From positions 62,001-126,000 of the forward strand of contig PDNB01000048.1 in assembly GCA_002573585.1 (NCBI GenBank): a stretch of DNA of 64,000 nt, written 5' to 3'. The stretch's first letter is position 1. Every line of letters starts with the position of its first letter. The notes below the pieces were generated by a model that saw nothing but the letters and a program-made list of their open reading frames with translations, searched no databases and was not told the DNA's origin. Of this stretch, positions 23,322 to 35,274 are shown in pieces. The position numbers and the translations under genes were made by a program. The stretch is from Helicocarpus griseus UAMH5409. Lineage: Eukaryota; Ascomycota; Eurotiomycetes; Onygenales; Ajellomycetaceae.

Positions 23322-24686
23322 TTCAAATTGGGCCCATGTAAAACACCAACTACTCCGATAAAAGTTCTACCGGTGGCTGAACTGCTTGAAGAAGATAAGC
23401 ACTCCTCATTATAATCCGATACATTTTTACCCTACCCGCCTCTACGAAGTTCTCAACAACAGATACCAGCTCAACTGTCTGGTTGGCTCGTGACCTACAG
23501 CAGTATGTCTAAAACTGTTCTTCATAACTGTTAACTAACGTAATAATAGGTGGCGCTGGCGCCCGACAAGCTACGTTGCGGTCAAAATCAAGGCGAACAA
23601 TTATGCTACCACGGCAGACGCAGAAAGGGATCTACGCCTTACAGAGCATATTAGTCGCACGAACCCGCGACATTTAGGCTGCAACTTTGTCAGCAAATTA
23701 GTTGATCCTTATGGCACTCATGTCCGCATGGTTTTCGATCCGCTATGTGAGCCTTTGTGGATGTTAAAACGGCGATTTTATGGGAATGTGCTTCCGTTGG
23801 ACGTACTCAAACCTGTTGCAAGAATGATACTGGAAGGTCTTTGCTACCTTCACTCCCAATGCCACATCATTCATACAGGTATTTCCTTGACTTGAATAAA
23901 AGCGAAAAACACCCTACTAACCGGTCTACAAGATCTGAAACCCGACAATATACTCATGTCTCTCCGAGACCCGTCTGTACTCGATATCGTTGCCCAGGAT
24001 GAGATGGATGAACCTCTGCCTCAAAAACATCTTGAAGATCGAACAATATATCTTTCGAGAAACCAGTTTTGCTTAGACACAGGGAAGCTGGGGAGACCAG
24101 TGATTACTGATTTTGGGCTGGCTGAGAATGGATCTCGGATCCATAATCATCTTATTCAACCTGACGATTACCGAGTCCCTGAAGTGATTATTGGAGCAGG
24201 TTGGAGCTACAGTGTCAATATCTGGAACCTAGGTGTCCTAGTATGTCTCATTATTTTGTTCCGAGAAATCCAAATCAACTAATAGTGAACTAGATTTTGG
24301 ATTTAGTACACGGAAGTACACCCTTTGACATGCCACAAACGGGTGCCTCCACATTCTCTGACGAAAAACGTTGGCTCGCATAATATCGATACTTGGTCCT
24401 CCGCCCGTGGATATGCTTCGTCAAGCAAAGGACGGTTCTCGTTATTTTGACACTGAAGGTATTTGTTTTACCATAGCGATATTAGGGACTAGCTAATCTT
24501 GATATAGGAAAGTTTAAATATCGGGAGTTTATCCCAGAGAGCGGGGGACTTGATAGCATCCTTTCCGACATCGAAGGGCGTGACAAAGGGGCGTTTCTTA
24601 ATTTAATATCGCGGATGCTGCGGTGGCGACCAGATGATCGAGACAGCGCGGAATATTTACTCTCGGATCCTTGGTTTCAAGAATAA
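23322..24686 (+). pseudogene. SRPK-like serine/threonine kinase, several lesions
   Basis: Spliced blocks match fungal SRPK-like kinases: PHYNPIHFYPTRLYEVLNNR, TVWLARDLQQWRWR, SYVAVKIKA (ATP lysine), HIIHTDLKPDN (catalytic loop), VITDFGLAENG (DFG), a spacer, PDDYRVPEVI and DRDSAEYLLSDPWFQE before TAA 24684-24686. Introns follow consensus, for example GTATGT after DLQ near 23502 and GTATTT after IIHT near 23879. Lesions: a frame change near 23392; loss of the glycine-rich loop with a frame change at about 23468-23475, where LNNRYQ runs straight into STVWLA; and a frame change in an A5 run near 24366, before LARIISILGPPPVDMLRQ. No start codon is convincing. Not expected to make an active kinase. 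Confidence 0.72.
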
Positions 24687-25630
24687 TAGAAAACCAGTTT
24701 CCTTGGACATTGCTGATGATAATTGCTACTCAATTCAAGCACAACGTATGAGGCATGCACTACGATGACCCGTGTCTGATATTTGGCTCACGCTAACCCT
24801 ATCAAAGCTCGAAACAGAAGTTCTCCTATTGCAATTGATTACCTGCCATTAACAACCTCTGATACAAGCCGACAGAAAAATAACATACTGCTTGGTTTTT
24901 TATTGCCATCAACGAGATAGCTCTTTTTCCATATCCACAATCATCTAGTGCTTTGATACTGCAATAACTGAGCCTCCCAAAATAACAGCTTACACCAGCT
25001 TACAATCGCAACGCTCCGTGAGGGGGTTTGGAAATGCTGCATGTTGTGTCGTCTCACGCAAGATGATTTTGCATCTGGCACTGTCATCGTCCGGGGATGC
25101 TCTTGTCGTTGATGGGATTGAAATGTGAACGCCAAAGTTCGGTGCCGCTTTGAGAGCGGGAATGCGGACCGTGTCCTGACCTCCGCTCTCGTATCTCGTA
25201 TTTCGCGTATCGTATTTATGTCCCTCACAGTCTACGGAGTACTAGGAACTTTATATCAGCTCCAGATTCTCGGTCATGACGCCATCTAGCGATCTGCTAC
25301 CAGGCGCTCTGTCAGCTTTTCTCCTTTGAAACGAAAAGCGAGAGACAATATTGTGTCGACAATGTATTAAGTAGCACTCTTAAGGATTAAAGGCTACCCA
25401 ACCTACCGGCCAGGAGCAGAACGGTTTGAAACAGGCGGGATAAAGATACTGATAAATTTCCTTTCCTTGATCGCGAAAGGGATCACCTGTCTCGGTTCGA
25501 AAAAAAAAAAGATATATATAAACACATATATCCGCCTCTACCCCATCATTTCCAACAGTCACCCTCATTACTCCTCGCTCGCCTACATTACCTCAAAAAT
25601 TTACACCCTGCATATCTCAGAGAAACCACC
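24687..25630. other. Intergenic region, no gene recognised
   Basis: Nearly 950 bp between the kinase pseudogene and the DUF1349 gene. Short frames have no family motif. The last 130 bp, with an A-run and CT-rich sequence before ATG 25631, look like the promoter and leader of the next gene. Confidence 0.45.
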
Positions 25631-26224
25631 ATGTCCGCCTTCAAATTTACCTTCTCTACCCAACCCCTCCCCCCTCCCCCTTCCCTCTCAACCACCTTCG
25701 CTATAAAGGCCAACCCCTCAACAGACACATGGAGCAAACCCCCCTCAACCCACCGCTTCAACGCACCAATCCTACACAAAACCGGCCCGCTCGCCTCTTT
25801 CAAAAGAGCCAGCGTCCACATTAGCGCGCAATGGAGCAACCTCTACGACCAAGGCGGCTTGATTCTAGTCCTGAACTATGCCGACGGGACCAAAAAGTGG
25901 GTCAAAACGGGCATTGAATTTGTCAACGGCAAGCCGCATGTTAGCACTGTTGCGAAGGATAATTGGGCGGATTGGAGTTTGTTGGAGATTCCAGGGGGTG
26001 GGGGGGAGGCGAAAATTGAGATGGTGAGGGAGGGCAATGGGTTGTGGGTTTATTTGGTTGAGGAGGGTGAAGGGGGCAAGAAGGCGATAAGAGAGGTTAC
26101 GTGGGCGCTTGTCGAAGAGGGGGTTACGGAGGCTTGGGTTGGGGTGTATGCGGCGCGACCAGCGAAGGAGGGCGGAGAGCTTGTGGTTGAGTTTAAGGGG
26201 TTGGAGGTTGAGTTTGCGGAGTAG
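25631..26224 (+). CDS. DUF1349-family protein (concanavalin-like fold, Ree1-like)
   Basis: Intronless frame of 197 residues starting MSAFKFTFSTQPLPPPP. It has the DUF1349 (PF07081) features: SVHISAQWSNLYDQGGLILV early, KWVKTGIEFVNGKPHVSTV in the middle and a strand-rich C-terminal half ending GLEVEFAE. The length agrees with the family, which is related to yeast Ree1 and bacterial beta-sandwich proteins. There is no signal peptide or membrane segment, so it should be cytosolic. The molecular role is poorly known; the yeast member is linked to enolase regulation. The frame has strong third-position G in its second half, typical of a real gene. Confidence 0.85.
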   Translation: MSAFKFTFSTQPLPPPPSLSTTFAIKANPSTDTWSKPPSTHRFNAPILHKTGPLASFKRASVHISAQWSNLYDQGGLILVLNYADGTKKWVKTGIEFVNGKPHVSTVAKDNWADWSLLEIPGGGGEAKIEMVREGNGLWVYLVEEGEGGKKAIREVTWALVEEGVTEAWVGVYAARPAKEGGELVVEFKGLEVEFAE

Positions 26225-26979
26225 GCTGTTTGTCGATTATCTATGAGGACTCAGGGGCTCTGTGAGGTTGTTCAATCTTACGGTGTGCCTGCTTGGTTTG
26301 TGAAGATAGGTCTTGACTTGCAGAATGGGAAGTTCTCATTCTTGGGAATAGGGGAGGTCGTATAATGGCTCCTGTGTGAATCTGAGATGAAGCGAAGCGC
26401 CTCTACTTTAACCCTTTGAATGAGCAAGTTTTTTGAGCAAGCCTGCTAGATGGAAATAGCAACGAGCTCTCTAATATCTTACAACATGAACCCCAATTTA
26501 TTTCGCCCAATCCCTGCTTTTATGTTGATTTTGTCTTTCCCCTTTACTAGCTCTACCCATGTCGAATCTAGGCGAATACCTCCATCTATATGACCAACAA
26601 ATAGGATAAGACAGCACGACGCAAGTTGATCGCCGAATGATACATCAAACCACTCTGACATTATACCCCTACTTGTTTGAAGTAAACGCAACAGGAGGGA
26701 TGCCGACAGAATTCCCCAGCCACGTAGGGGAATTTATATAGCGAGTGACCCTGGCGGTGACACATGTGCATATATTGAAACAAGAAAACTGCATATGAAT
26801 CTGCCATGTGGACTGAAAAAACAGCCTGGAAATAAATATAACAGACAAGCAATTTCTTCCTCGTTTTGAAAATTTTCTTTTGCGGTATTCGTGTGAGTTG
26901 ATGCCCGACACTTGCGTTCTCATGAAAAAGAGAAGCTAAGGAGGGGAATAAAGAAAAACAAAAAAAAAAAAGATGAGAA
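26225..26979. other. Intergenic, no gene recognised
   Basis: Between the DUF1349 gene and the tRNA. It contains no convincing open frame. A run of A residues at about 26960-26971 lies just past the 3' end of the minus-strand tRNA gene and appears as a T-run on that strand, a likely RNA polymerase III terminator. Confidence 0.5.
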
Positions 26980-27051
26980 CTCCCATAGGGGGAATCGAAC
27001 CCCCGGCTAGCGTGTGAGAGACGCTGATGTTAGCCACTACACCATATGGGA
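26980..27051 (-). tRNA. tRNA-Glu (anticodon CTC)
   Basis: The minus strand folds as a 72-nt tRNA: acceptor stem TCCCATA paired with TATGGGA, discriminator G, D-arm TGGTGTAGTGGCTAACATCA (A box), anticodon stem AGCGT/ACGCT with loop CTCTCAC giving anticodon CTC, and T-arm GGGGGTTCGATTCCCCC (B box). No intron. The A-run at about 26960-26971 on the plus strand is a T-run downstream of the tRNA and fits a Pol III terminator. Confidence 0.95.
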
Positions 27052-28713
27052 TGGTATTTGATATGCTGAGTCTATCCAACTCCGGTTGAAGTTCGGACGT
27101 GGGGCTGCCGTTGGATGACGATTTGTCGGCAACTTGGCTTCATCCCGAGGCCCTTAAAACTCGCACAGTAGGACCGCCAAACGTTCATTTTGAAGGTTGG
27201 AGTGTCTTTTGAAATGCGGAGTATCAATTCAATATTCTCTTCTCGCTGACACTGGTCCGTGGCAGGCCGCGAGTTGCCGCAAAAGCAATTGTACTGGATG
27301 TTAGCTGTTGACCTTGCTCGGAATATATTTTCGGGATCTGATGAAGAGGGAGAGAAGCAGTCAAGGATTCCATTCCGAACATGAGGAGTCAGGCTAAACT
27401 CGGAAAGCAGAGTACCATCGTCAACAGGTCTGGCACAAAGAATGAAAAGGAGATGGCGAATAGCGGGTTGGGTAGTCGCTACTACGGCTCATCGGGCCAT
27501 CTTTTTGATTAGCAGATGCGACATCAATCTATATAGTCGAACGCCACAAAAGTGCACAATATACTCAACTCCATTGAAAATGAGGGTGAACGTTCGTCTT
27601 ATGCGCCGCACAGAGACGGGCGAGGGCCTATTCCGTACCGAGGTCTACAATTACAACCCACCTGCTCGGAGCTTCCCCTGCGCAAATCTAGACTGCCTTG
27701 TCCCACACTGTCAGTCGGCGTGCCGGGGTATTCCCCCCGCTTGGCCCGGGGGCTCGGGAGTGCAACAAGGCATTTGCCCCGGGAGTCTCGATCCTCCAGC
27801 TAGCACCAATAACCCAAATAATGGCAGGCCTTCAATCCTGCAATATCTCGACGCTGTATGATTGGAGGGATTACGATTACCCCATAGTTCAGATATCCGT
27901 GGCGGACCGGTTAATTGCTATACACCCACACAGGTGATTTTCTGTGTTCGTGTGGCCTTCAAGTCTTGCAAGCATCTACCTAAAGACACTAAGCACTGTC
28001 TCTCGATAGCGATGCTGAAGGAAGCAGATGGCTGTCGTTGAAATAGTCCACGGGTGCCCTGTCGATCATCTGATCCTCGATCCTTTCCCCTGCTCAGGCC
28101 TTCAGGGGGTCAGTCTTGTTCAGCGCTGGGAACGGACTGTATTGTGTGCTGGGCGAACTCCGAAAAGCAACATTGCACAATACTCACGCGAAATTTCTCT
28201 AGAGTCTCCGCGTGGGATCCCTGAATAAGTACTGGATGATACGACTCGTGGATAAATATGCCTTGGTAGCTACTGGACTGTGCTTAGGCATCTATCGACT
28301 TGTATCACCATAGAATTCCTTAGAGAATTTTCCACTTTATATTTGGACCGTACGCTCCCGTCATCTTTTACCATTGACATCGAAGAATATGGCTTCTCGG
28401 CTAAAAGCATTGCTAGGAAGTGAGAGAAACATGGGGGCCAGCGCGAACTCGACATTCTCAGCGGGTACAGAAGCTGTTTTCGACAAACAGGCTGAAATCA
28501 TGATGGTTGCATACGTGCATTGACTTTTAGAGCATGGGATTCTAGATTTTGAAGGGTCTTCAGGGTGAGCGAGTATAAATGCCGTGCTGATTATCCTCTC
28601 AATTTCCCCATTTGAAATTTTATCCCAGTTCGAATTCCACAAAAAGGGGAATCATCTTGTCAATCCATCCATATAATCTTGTATATATATTTTATATACA
28701 TCAGATCGGCACC
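27052..28713. other. Upstream region of the xylanase, no gene recognised
   Basis: About 1.66 kb. Frames of 60-140 codons lie between 27442 and 28642 on both strands but have no recognisable domain. Two GGCTAAA motifs occur (27392-27398 and 28399-28405); the proximal one is listed separately. The ATG-proximal part has a TATATATATTTTATATA block at about 28682-28698. Confidence 0.5.
28399..28405 (+). promoter_or_regulatory. GGCTAAA, XlnR/Xyr1-type site upstream of GH10 xylanase
   Basis: An exact GGCTAAA lies about 310 bp upstream of ATG 28714. GGCTAAA/GGCTAR is the recognised binding motif of the xylanolytic activator XlnR/Xyr1 in filamentous ascomycetes. Presence in a xylanase promoter makes it plausible; binding is inferred. 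Confidence 0.55.
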
Positions 28714-30318
28714 ATGCTGCGCAAACTCATCCTGGCGCTGGCCCTGAGCCCGCTAGTCTCTTCCGTGGCCATCAGCGAGCGTCAAGCTGCCGTAAGCATC
28801 GATGCAGAATTCAAAAAACATGGCAAACTATTCTTTGGCACTTGCACGGACCAGAACCGCCTGACGGCCAATTCGAATGCTGCGATTATTCGTGCAAACT
28901 TCGGCCAGGTCACGCCGGAGAATAGCATGAAATGGCAATCCATTCAGCGTATGTTCGTATCAGCTCTTCCTTCAGGCAGTACTGAAAGTGTCATTTCCTT
29001 GTTGGCTGATCGTTTGTTGCGGTATGATGTGGTTTAGCCAACCGTGGACAGTTTAACTGGGGTCAGGCAGATTACCTGGTATGTTCTGATTAACCATGAG
29101 CAATTGACGTTTAGAGTCTATTTGCTGCAGGAAGTCAATAGCTAATCGGAATGCAGGTTGATTGGGCAACTCAAAACGGAAAGCTGATCCGTGGCCATAC
29201 TCTGAGTACTTCTCCCTCAGCACCCACCATACAGCGATTTAGATATTGACTTTTGCGCAGTCTGGCACTCCCAGCTTGCTGGGTGGGTGAACAACATCAA
29301 CGACAGAAACACCTTGACGCAGGTCATTGAAACCCATATCGCGACGGTTATGGGCCGGTACAAGGGGAAAATAAAGTACTGGGTAGGCCAAACAGTTTCC
29401 AATCCATCCGACCCCTTTTCTCTCAGCCTTGCCATGGCTATTGGATCCTAACTATATTACCATTGGCGCAGGATGTTCTCAATGAGATCTTGAATGAAGA
29501 CGGCTCCTTGCGTCAATCAGTGTTCTCCAGAGTGCTTGGAGAAGACTTTGTCGGCATCGCATTCAGGGCCGCTCGCCGTGCTGATCCTGATGCTAAGCTG
29601 TATATTAATGATTATAAGTAAGCTTCCAACATCCTCACCATATCAATCATACCATATCAAGCTGCTGGAGCGAAAAGCCTGACTAACGCGCACTCTTCTT
29701 TTCCTAAGTCTCGACAACGCAAACTACGCCAAAACTCAAGGCATGGCGCGTAGAGTCAGACAATGGCTATCTGCTGGGATTCCCATTGATGGGATTGGTG
29801 AGTCGTGGCTTGTTTACTCCTTTTGAACTCAGAGACATTCCAGTTTCACAGAGTAACAATCCGTAAATAGGAACACAAGCGCATCTTCAGGCTGGTGGCG
29901 CTGGCGGTCTCCAAGGAGCTGTGCAGCTTCTTGCAGATACAGGCGTGGAGGAAGTTTCGGTCACAGAGCTTGATATTGCGGGAGCTTCCCCGAATGATTA
30001 TGTCACGGTAGGATCTCCAAACTAAGGAAAAGAAATTGAAGCGAATAGAATGCTAACATGTCATTGTCCTTGGTTGAATGTAGGCCGTCAATGCTTGCAA
30101 GAATGTGCCAAAGTGCGTTGGACTTACCGTCTGGGGAGTCGCGGATCCGGTTCGTACTTCTTTCGACTCTCATTTAATTTTCTTCTTTAACGCACTAACT
30201 TATTCGTTTCTTTTCCTGGGATAAACAGGACTCGTGGCGCGCCAATACCAACCCGCTCCTGTTCAACAACCAGTACCAACCCAAGCCAGCATATCACGCC
30301 ATCACGGATATGCTGTAA
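28714..30318 (+). CDS. GH10 endo-1,4-beta-xylanase, secreted
   Basis: Nine exons (28714-28948, 29038-29078, 29157-29205, 29261-29382, 29472-29617, 29709-29797, 29871-30007, 30084-30149, 30229-30318) join in phase to 324 residues. A signal peptide (MLRKLILALALSPLVSSVAI) is followed directly by a GH10 barrel; no carbohydrate-binding module is present. Hallmarks: FGQVTPENSMKW, GHTL-WHSQLPAWV, the acid/base Glu in KYWDVLNEIL, and the nucleophile Glu in VSVTELDIAGA, with LTVWGVADPDSWR near the end. The enzyme cleaves beta-1,4-xylan outside the cell. One donor is GTACTT (29206), less usual. The upstream GGCTAAA fits xylan induction, and the CE15 esterase at 58170 acts on the same polymer. Confidence 0.93.
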
Positions 30319-31149
30319 ATGTAGTTGGGGCATAAGGAAGCCTCCATGGTGATTTCATTATTGGCGAAAAGCCGCGGAAGATATGCTAGAGGAACAAACG
30401 AAGAGGCCGTGGGTTGGTTGCGGAAATAACAGAAGACCATGTATATATTTCCCCGGCATATAGTGGCTTTCATATATGTCACACAAGCTTGTCTATTTCC
30501 CGTCTGAAGCTTTAAAACTGTAACCAGTGCATCGAAAAGGATCGATCTTTAATAAGACATCCATGGTGCCAACGTCCTGATATGGTTGCACCAAGTCCTG
30601 TTAGGTGATTACCGCAAGGCTTATAAGGGTGGGCAGACCAGATTGACTAATTTTTGAAGCTGTTCGCAGTGTGTATTGTCTCAAGCTTCTTTACTTACGA
30701 TGAAAATGGCACTGGGGACTTGGAAACATTTTGATACTTGTGTCTCTGGAACTCTTTCAAACCCTCTTTTGAGTATGAAGATGTTGATCTAATGACACAT
30801 GAACCAAGTCTGGTAAAACCCCTCTAGTTGCCGCTCGGCCCGGCGGTAATGCCGCAGGTCTTGATAAGTTGATAACGTCGATTGTGGAATGATTTGTGGG
30901 GGATGTAGAGACAAGATATATGGAGTGGATACATCGGGTGGATGGAGTGAGAAGAATGCTGTGGTGAGGGGCATGTGAGAGGGAATAACTGATAATAATA
31001 CTAGTCTGTTAAAGGCATCAATAGCATCGTCGTTTAATTATAATAAAGAATAGCTGATTCGGTGTAACAGTATCTGGCATCTGTTATATGTTTGTTATGG
31101 ATATTTCCCATCTGTTATGTTGTATGCGGGATATTCCATGCGGGATTTG

Positions 31150-31158
31150 TTATCTGAT
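31150..31158 (-). promoter_or_regulatory. SreA-type GATA site (ATCAGATAA)
   Basis: The plus strand reads TTATCTGAT, the exact reverse complement of ATCAGATAA, which matches the iron-repressor consensus ATCWGATAA described for SreA orthologues. It lies about 1.03 kb upstream of the siderophore transporter ATG. Binding is inferred. Confidence 0.5.
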
Positions 31159-31189
31159 CCAGCCCGCCTGCAAGCCACTGCAGCCCCGA

Positions 31190-31198
31190 TTATCTGAT
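31190..31198 (-). promoter_or_regulatory. Second SreA-type GATA site (ATCAGATAA)
   Basis: A second exact copy of the same nine bases, 40 bp downstream of the first and sharing the flanking CC. Paired GATA sites upstream of a siderophore transporter are what iron-dependent repression would need. Confidence 0.5.
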
Positions 31199-32183
31199 CC
31201 GACTCTTGCCGAGTACACTCCCGCGAGCAGCCATGCGCTAGTCTAAGTTCGGTTAGAGGCGTTATATACTATGCTGTAATTGGGATAGTCTGTTTTTATT
31301 TGCAGTTCCTCAACCAATAAGATTCACGGATTCTGCAAAATACTTCCCTTTCTGGAGTGGCGCATTTTTGCAGCGGCGGATCTTATCGTATCAGATCATC
31401 TTTCGCTTTCGGCAACAGCGGCGCTAATCACCGATCAAGCCTGACGGAACAAGTCAACGACATCAATCCATCCATCGTCCATCATCCCCTCTATCTCAAT
31501 ATCCCAAATTTCAGTCTTGACCTCCCTCCTTGCTCCCAAATTCCTGTTGGTGTGTAACCGACTCAACTACACGTCACCCCTACACGGAACACACTGGACA
31601 CGGTTGACAGCGGGCTGGCCCAGCTCGTATCTGCCTGGCATTGGTCGGCATGTCCTCTTTTTTGAGGCTGACTGTCCGGCTCGAGTTACACACTGTCACC
31701 CATCTTCCGCTCATATCTTCAACTTCTTGTTGACCTCTGCTGCGTCTGCTTAGATCGGCGCCATTTTTTGCATAGTTTCATATTTCTTTTTTGCATTTCT
31801 TTTTCTGCCCGCATATATATCTTATCCTGCTTTTGGCTCTTTGGGCCCTTGATATTTTCAGCTGCGCCCGGAACAGCACTCAAAGATTGGGTTGATTTAT
31901 ATACGACGATTTTTACCACGATACAAATATTCACCTCGCGGCTATATCTGGCATACACTCATCTATATTCTTATTTTTTCTGCGGCAGCGTAATTTTTTG
32001 CAGTTGGAAGGATTGACGATTGAATAACGATTTGATTAACGACACCCGCCCTCCTTTTCCCTCCTTGAACGAAGACCCTCACTCCTCCTTTGCGCCTACC
32101 TCTACCTTTCCAGACATACCGTACCTCCTATTTTAATTGGAGATTTCGACTTTGTATTTCCAAACCAACCCCTGCCCTCCGCC

Positions 32184-34433
32184 ATGGGCCAGCGGCTCAC
32201 CTCTACCAACACCTCCTACGGGGCATGCGACTCCCCAGAACGGATAGAAGACGAGGACGAGGATGCTGCGCTTTTATATGCGGAACCTAGAGAGATAGAC
32301 GACGATGATAGCACTGAGACCGATGCGTTGGGTCAAATACATAGCGGAGGATATACTTCATCGTCGTCGGGTTCCGCGGTTCAAGAAGGCGTGCGGAAAA
32401 TTGAGGCTATCAGTAAAACATGGACAAAGAGATCATTGATAGTTGCGTACATTGGGTATGCCAGGCCATTTCTTTTATTTGTCTCTACGTGAGACAATGG
32501 CTGCAGGTGCAGATGCTGTTCTTCACGTTCCCCGTTGCTGCAGCTAGCATCCCGCATTCCGCATCCCGAATTCCCAGTGCTTGATGTAAACCCCTGCTAA
32601 TACACACAAGGATTTTTTTGATGGCGTTCTCCACCTCCCTAGAAGGCCAAACGGTCCTGGCACTATCCGCCTATGCCACCAGTTCATTCAGCAAGCATTC
32701 TCTAATATCCACAGTAATGGTGGTTCAGAATGTGGTCAATGGTAAGAATCCCTCGAAGTTAGTGCTGATTTTATCTTGGACTGACAACCCCCGTAGCTGT
32801 TGTGAAACCTCCAATGGCCAAGGTTGCAGATGTTTTTGGTCGATTTGAGGCATTTTGCATTGGAGTCACTATATACGTTCTTGGATATGCTCAAATGGCG
32901 GCTTCGACGGATGTGCAGACCTACGCATCAGCGCAAATATTTTACTCTGCTGGTTCAACTGGCTTACAGATTCTACAACAAGTTTTCATTGCGGATAGTA
33001 GTTCTCTACTCAATCGGGCCCTCTTCTCTAGTCTGCCGGATTTACCCTTCCTGGCTACTGTGTGGATTGGACCTATGATTGCTGATGCCATTCTCAAACA
33101 TACCAGTTGGCGATGGGGGTATGGGATATGGACAATTATTTTACCTTTGGCGTTCTTTCCTCTTGCTTTAGCTCTGCTTCTTAACCAGAGGAAGGCTAAA
33201 AAACTCAAGCTACTGAAGCCAAGACCTTGGAAAGGGCGCAGTTTCACCAGCATAGTCAAAAAGACCTGGTACGATTTAGACGTGTTTGGCTTATTGCTAC
33301 TGTCAGCTGGAGTGGCTTTGATTTTGATCCCCTTAACGCTGGCAGCAAATGCAAAAGGCAGCTGGAAAAATGGCAGCATCATTGCCATGATCGTGGTCGG
33401 CTGTGTCTGCCTCGTTGTTTTTCCCTTCTGGGAGACTTCAAAGCGGCTGGCTCCGCATCCTCTCCTTGGCCTACACCTGCTCAAGCAGAGAACAGCCCTA
33501 GCTGGCTGTGCTCTTGCCTTCTTTTACTTCAGTCAGTCACCCAAAACTTCATCTTTTTTTCTTGGTACTAACCTTTGTCGTAGTGGCATTCTACTGTTCT
33601 GTTCAACCATACCTATACTCTTACCTCCAGGTCGTTCAAGGCCAAACTGTCACTACCGCAGGTCGAGTAACCCAAACTTTCGCCTTTACTTCAACAGTGT
33701 CGGCTGTCTCCGTCTCATTCTTCATTAAAGCGACTAGACGGTATCGCGGCTTCGTCACCGGCGGATGCTGCATGTACATCGCAGGACTGTTTCTCATGCT
33801 GTTCTTCAACAAAGAAGGGGCCTCGGTCCCTGCCACCTTCGTCATTCAAGCTGTCATCGGAATGGGCGCGGGCCTACTCAATGTACCCGTCCAATTAGGT
33901 GTCCAAGCCTCCTCAAAACATCAAGAAGTCGCGGCTGCGACTGCCATGTTTTTAACCTCGCTGGAAATGGGTGGTGCGGTGGGATCAGCCGTCTCGGGAG
34001 CAGTATGGACCAGTTCCGTCCCGAAGAAACTGGCTCTATACCTTCCAGCTGAAAGCCAGGGCGATGCAAAGGAAATCTTCGGGAAGCTTACCAAGGCGCT
34101 CGAGTACCCACTGGGCTCCGCAACCAGGATTGCTATCAACCGCGCATACGATGAGACCTTCCGGAAGATCCTTACAATTGCAGTTTGCATGACGATTCCG
34201 CTTATCCCACTTAGTTTACTTATGTCGAATTATAAATTGGATAAGGTATGTACATTGCTTCATCCTGCTTTCTGCCTCATCAAGTGAACTGTTTATACTG
34301 ACTGGGATATTAGATGGAATCGCATGTAAAAGGCGAGGCGATAGGACATCGCGAGGATGACGGTCTCATTTCCGGTTCCCCCCATTCCGAAAGTGCGGAT
34401 AATGGTTCCCGATTTAGAAGACGGTTTTCTTGA
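32184..34433 (+). CDS. Siderophore iron transporter (MFS, SIT/ARN type)
   Basis: Five exons (32184-32455, 32611-32741, 32797-33531, 33584-34245, 34314-34433) sum to 1920 nt, 639 residues, all phases consistent. A long acidic cytosolic N-tail (RIEDEDEDAALLYAEP) precedes a major-facilitator fold with about 12-14 hydrophobic segments. Family marks include LEGQTVLALSAYATSSFSKH in TM1, KPPMAKVADVFGRFEAF (MFS loop 2-3 motif) and YDLDVFGLLLLSAGVALILI. The late half has FVIQAVIGMGAGLLNVPVQL. The charged tail ends RFRRRFS. SIT transporters import ferric siderophores at the plasma membrane or vesicles; the ligand cannot be told. Twin SreA-type sites upstream agree with iron-repressed expression. No siderophore synthesis gene is in the window. 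Confidence 0.87.
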
Positions 34434-35274
34434 ATACAACTTAGATCCATGTGGGTTGATGGCAACCTACAGAACGATACCTACAGGCCACAAGCCTCCC
34501 ATCTTGATCACGCGCGTATATACAGCTGTATCAGCTATATGCACCTTGGATGATTTGCTCGAATTTAGCAGTTGCAACTACCATTCTAGCAAGCAAGTCA
34601 TTATTGGTTATTTTATTTCTTGTCGTTTTAACGCAAAAGCATAAAATGTTGGTCATTTGTTTCTCCCATTTGTTGTGCTTGTTGTCTCTTCTCATTCTTA
34701 AATGTATGATCATGAATATACCCACCCCTGCACGGCATATATGTACTTTTTCTTAAGAGATAGAGATGAATGAATAGCGATCATTTTTGCAGATTGTGAT
34801 ATCCTTTTCTTTAGATTTAAATATCGGGGAAAGGGTATCTTAATGAGGATTTTGTGCCTGTAGTTCTATGAATTTTCTATTTCCGGGTGTTTTGGGCGGG
34901 TTGGGATCGCTGGTTTTGGATGTTTTTCTTTCCGAGTTTCAATTTCCTATCATAGCCTTTTCTTCAAGGGGCACAGGGTCTATTGGTCGGTTGCTTTGAA
35001 TATAACATATTAAATGAATGCTGATGTATGAGAAAAATTAAAAGGAACAAGGGACTAGAAAAGAGAAGAGAGATTTATGCTGTACTCAACCCAGTACTCC
35101 GTACAAATCACGTAGATTTGACGACAGTCGTATGTGATTTGCCTTCCAATGATACTTTCCAATGACACTGATATAGATTTTCGCCAATCCAGACATTCTG
35201 TATCGAACTTAGCAGAGCAAGATAAGCAGCCTTGGAAGAATCCCTGGTATTCCCTCCAACAAAACCCCCCCTTC
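34434..35274. other. Convergent intergenic region, no gene recognised
   Basis: Lies between the ends of the siderophore transporter and the P450 gene, so it should hold both 3' UTRs. It is AT-rich with several TTTCTT and poly-T tracts and has no protein-like frame. Confidence 0.5.

Larger units (their letters stand above)
30319..32183. other. Intergenic/upstream region of the siderophore transporter
   Basis: About 1.86 kb without a recognisable gene. The part near 31060-31260 contains repeated TCTGTTAT and TTATCTGATCC words; two exact SreA-type sites in it are listed separately. The last 700 bp before ATG 32184 are T/C-rich and probably leader sequence. Confidence 0.5.

Noticed and set aside
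27442..28228. Overlapping frames of 66-139 codons upstream of the xylanase
   Set aside because: No domain or splice pattern; composition differs between overlapping frames as expected by chance.
31060..31260. Possible solo LTR with repeated TGTTAT words
   Set aside because: No matching TG...CA ends, no target duplication and no internal retroelement sequence could be found.
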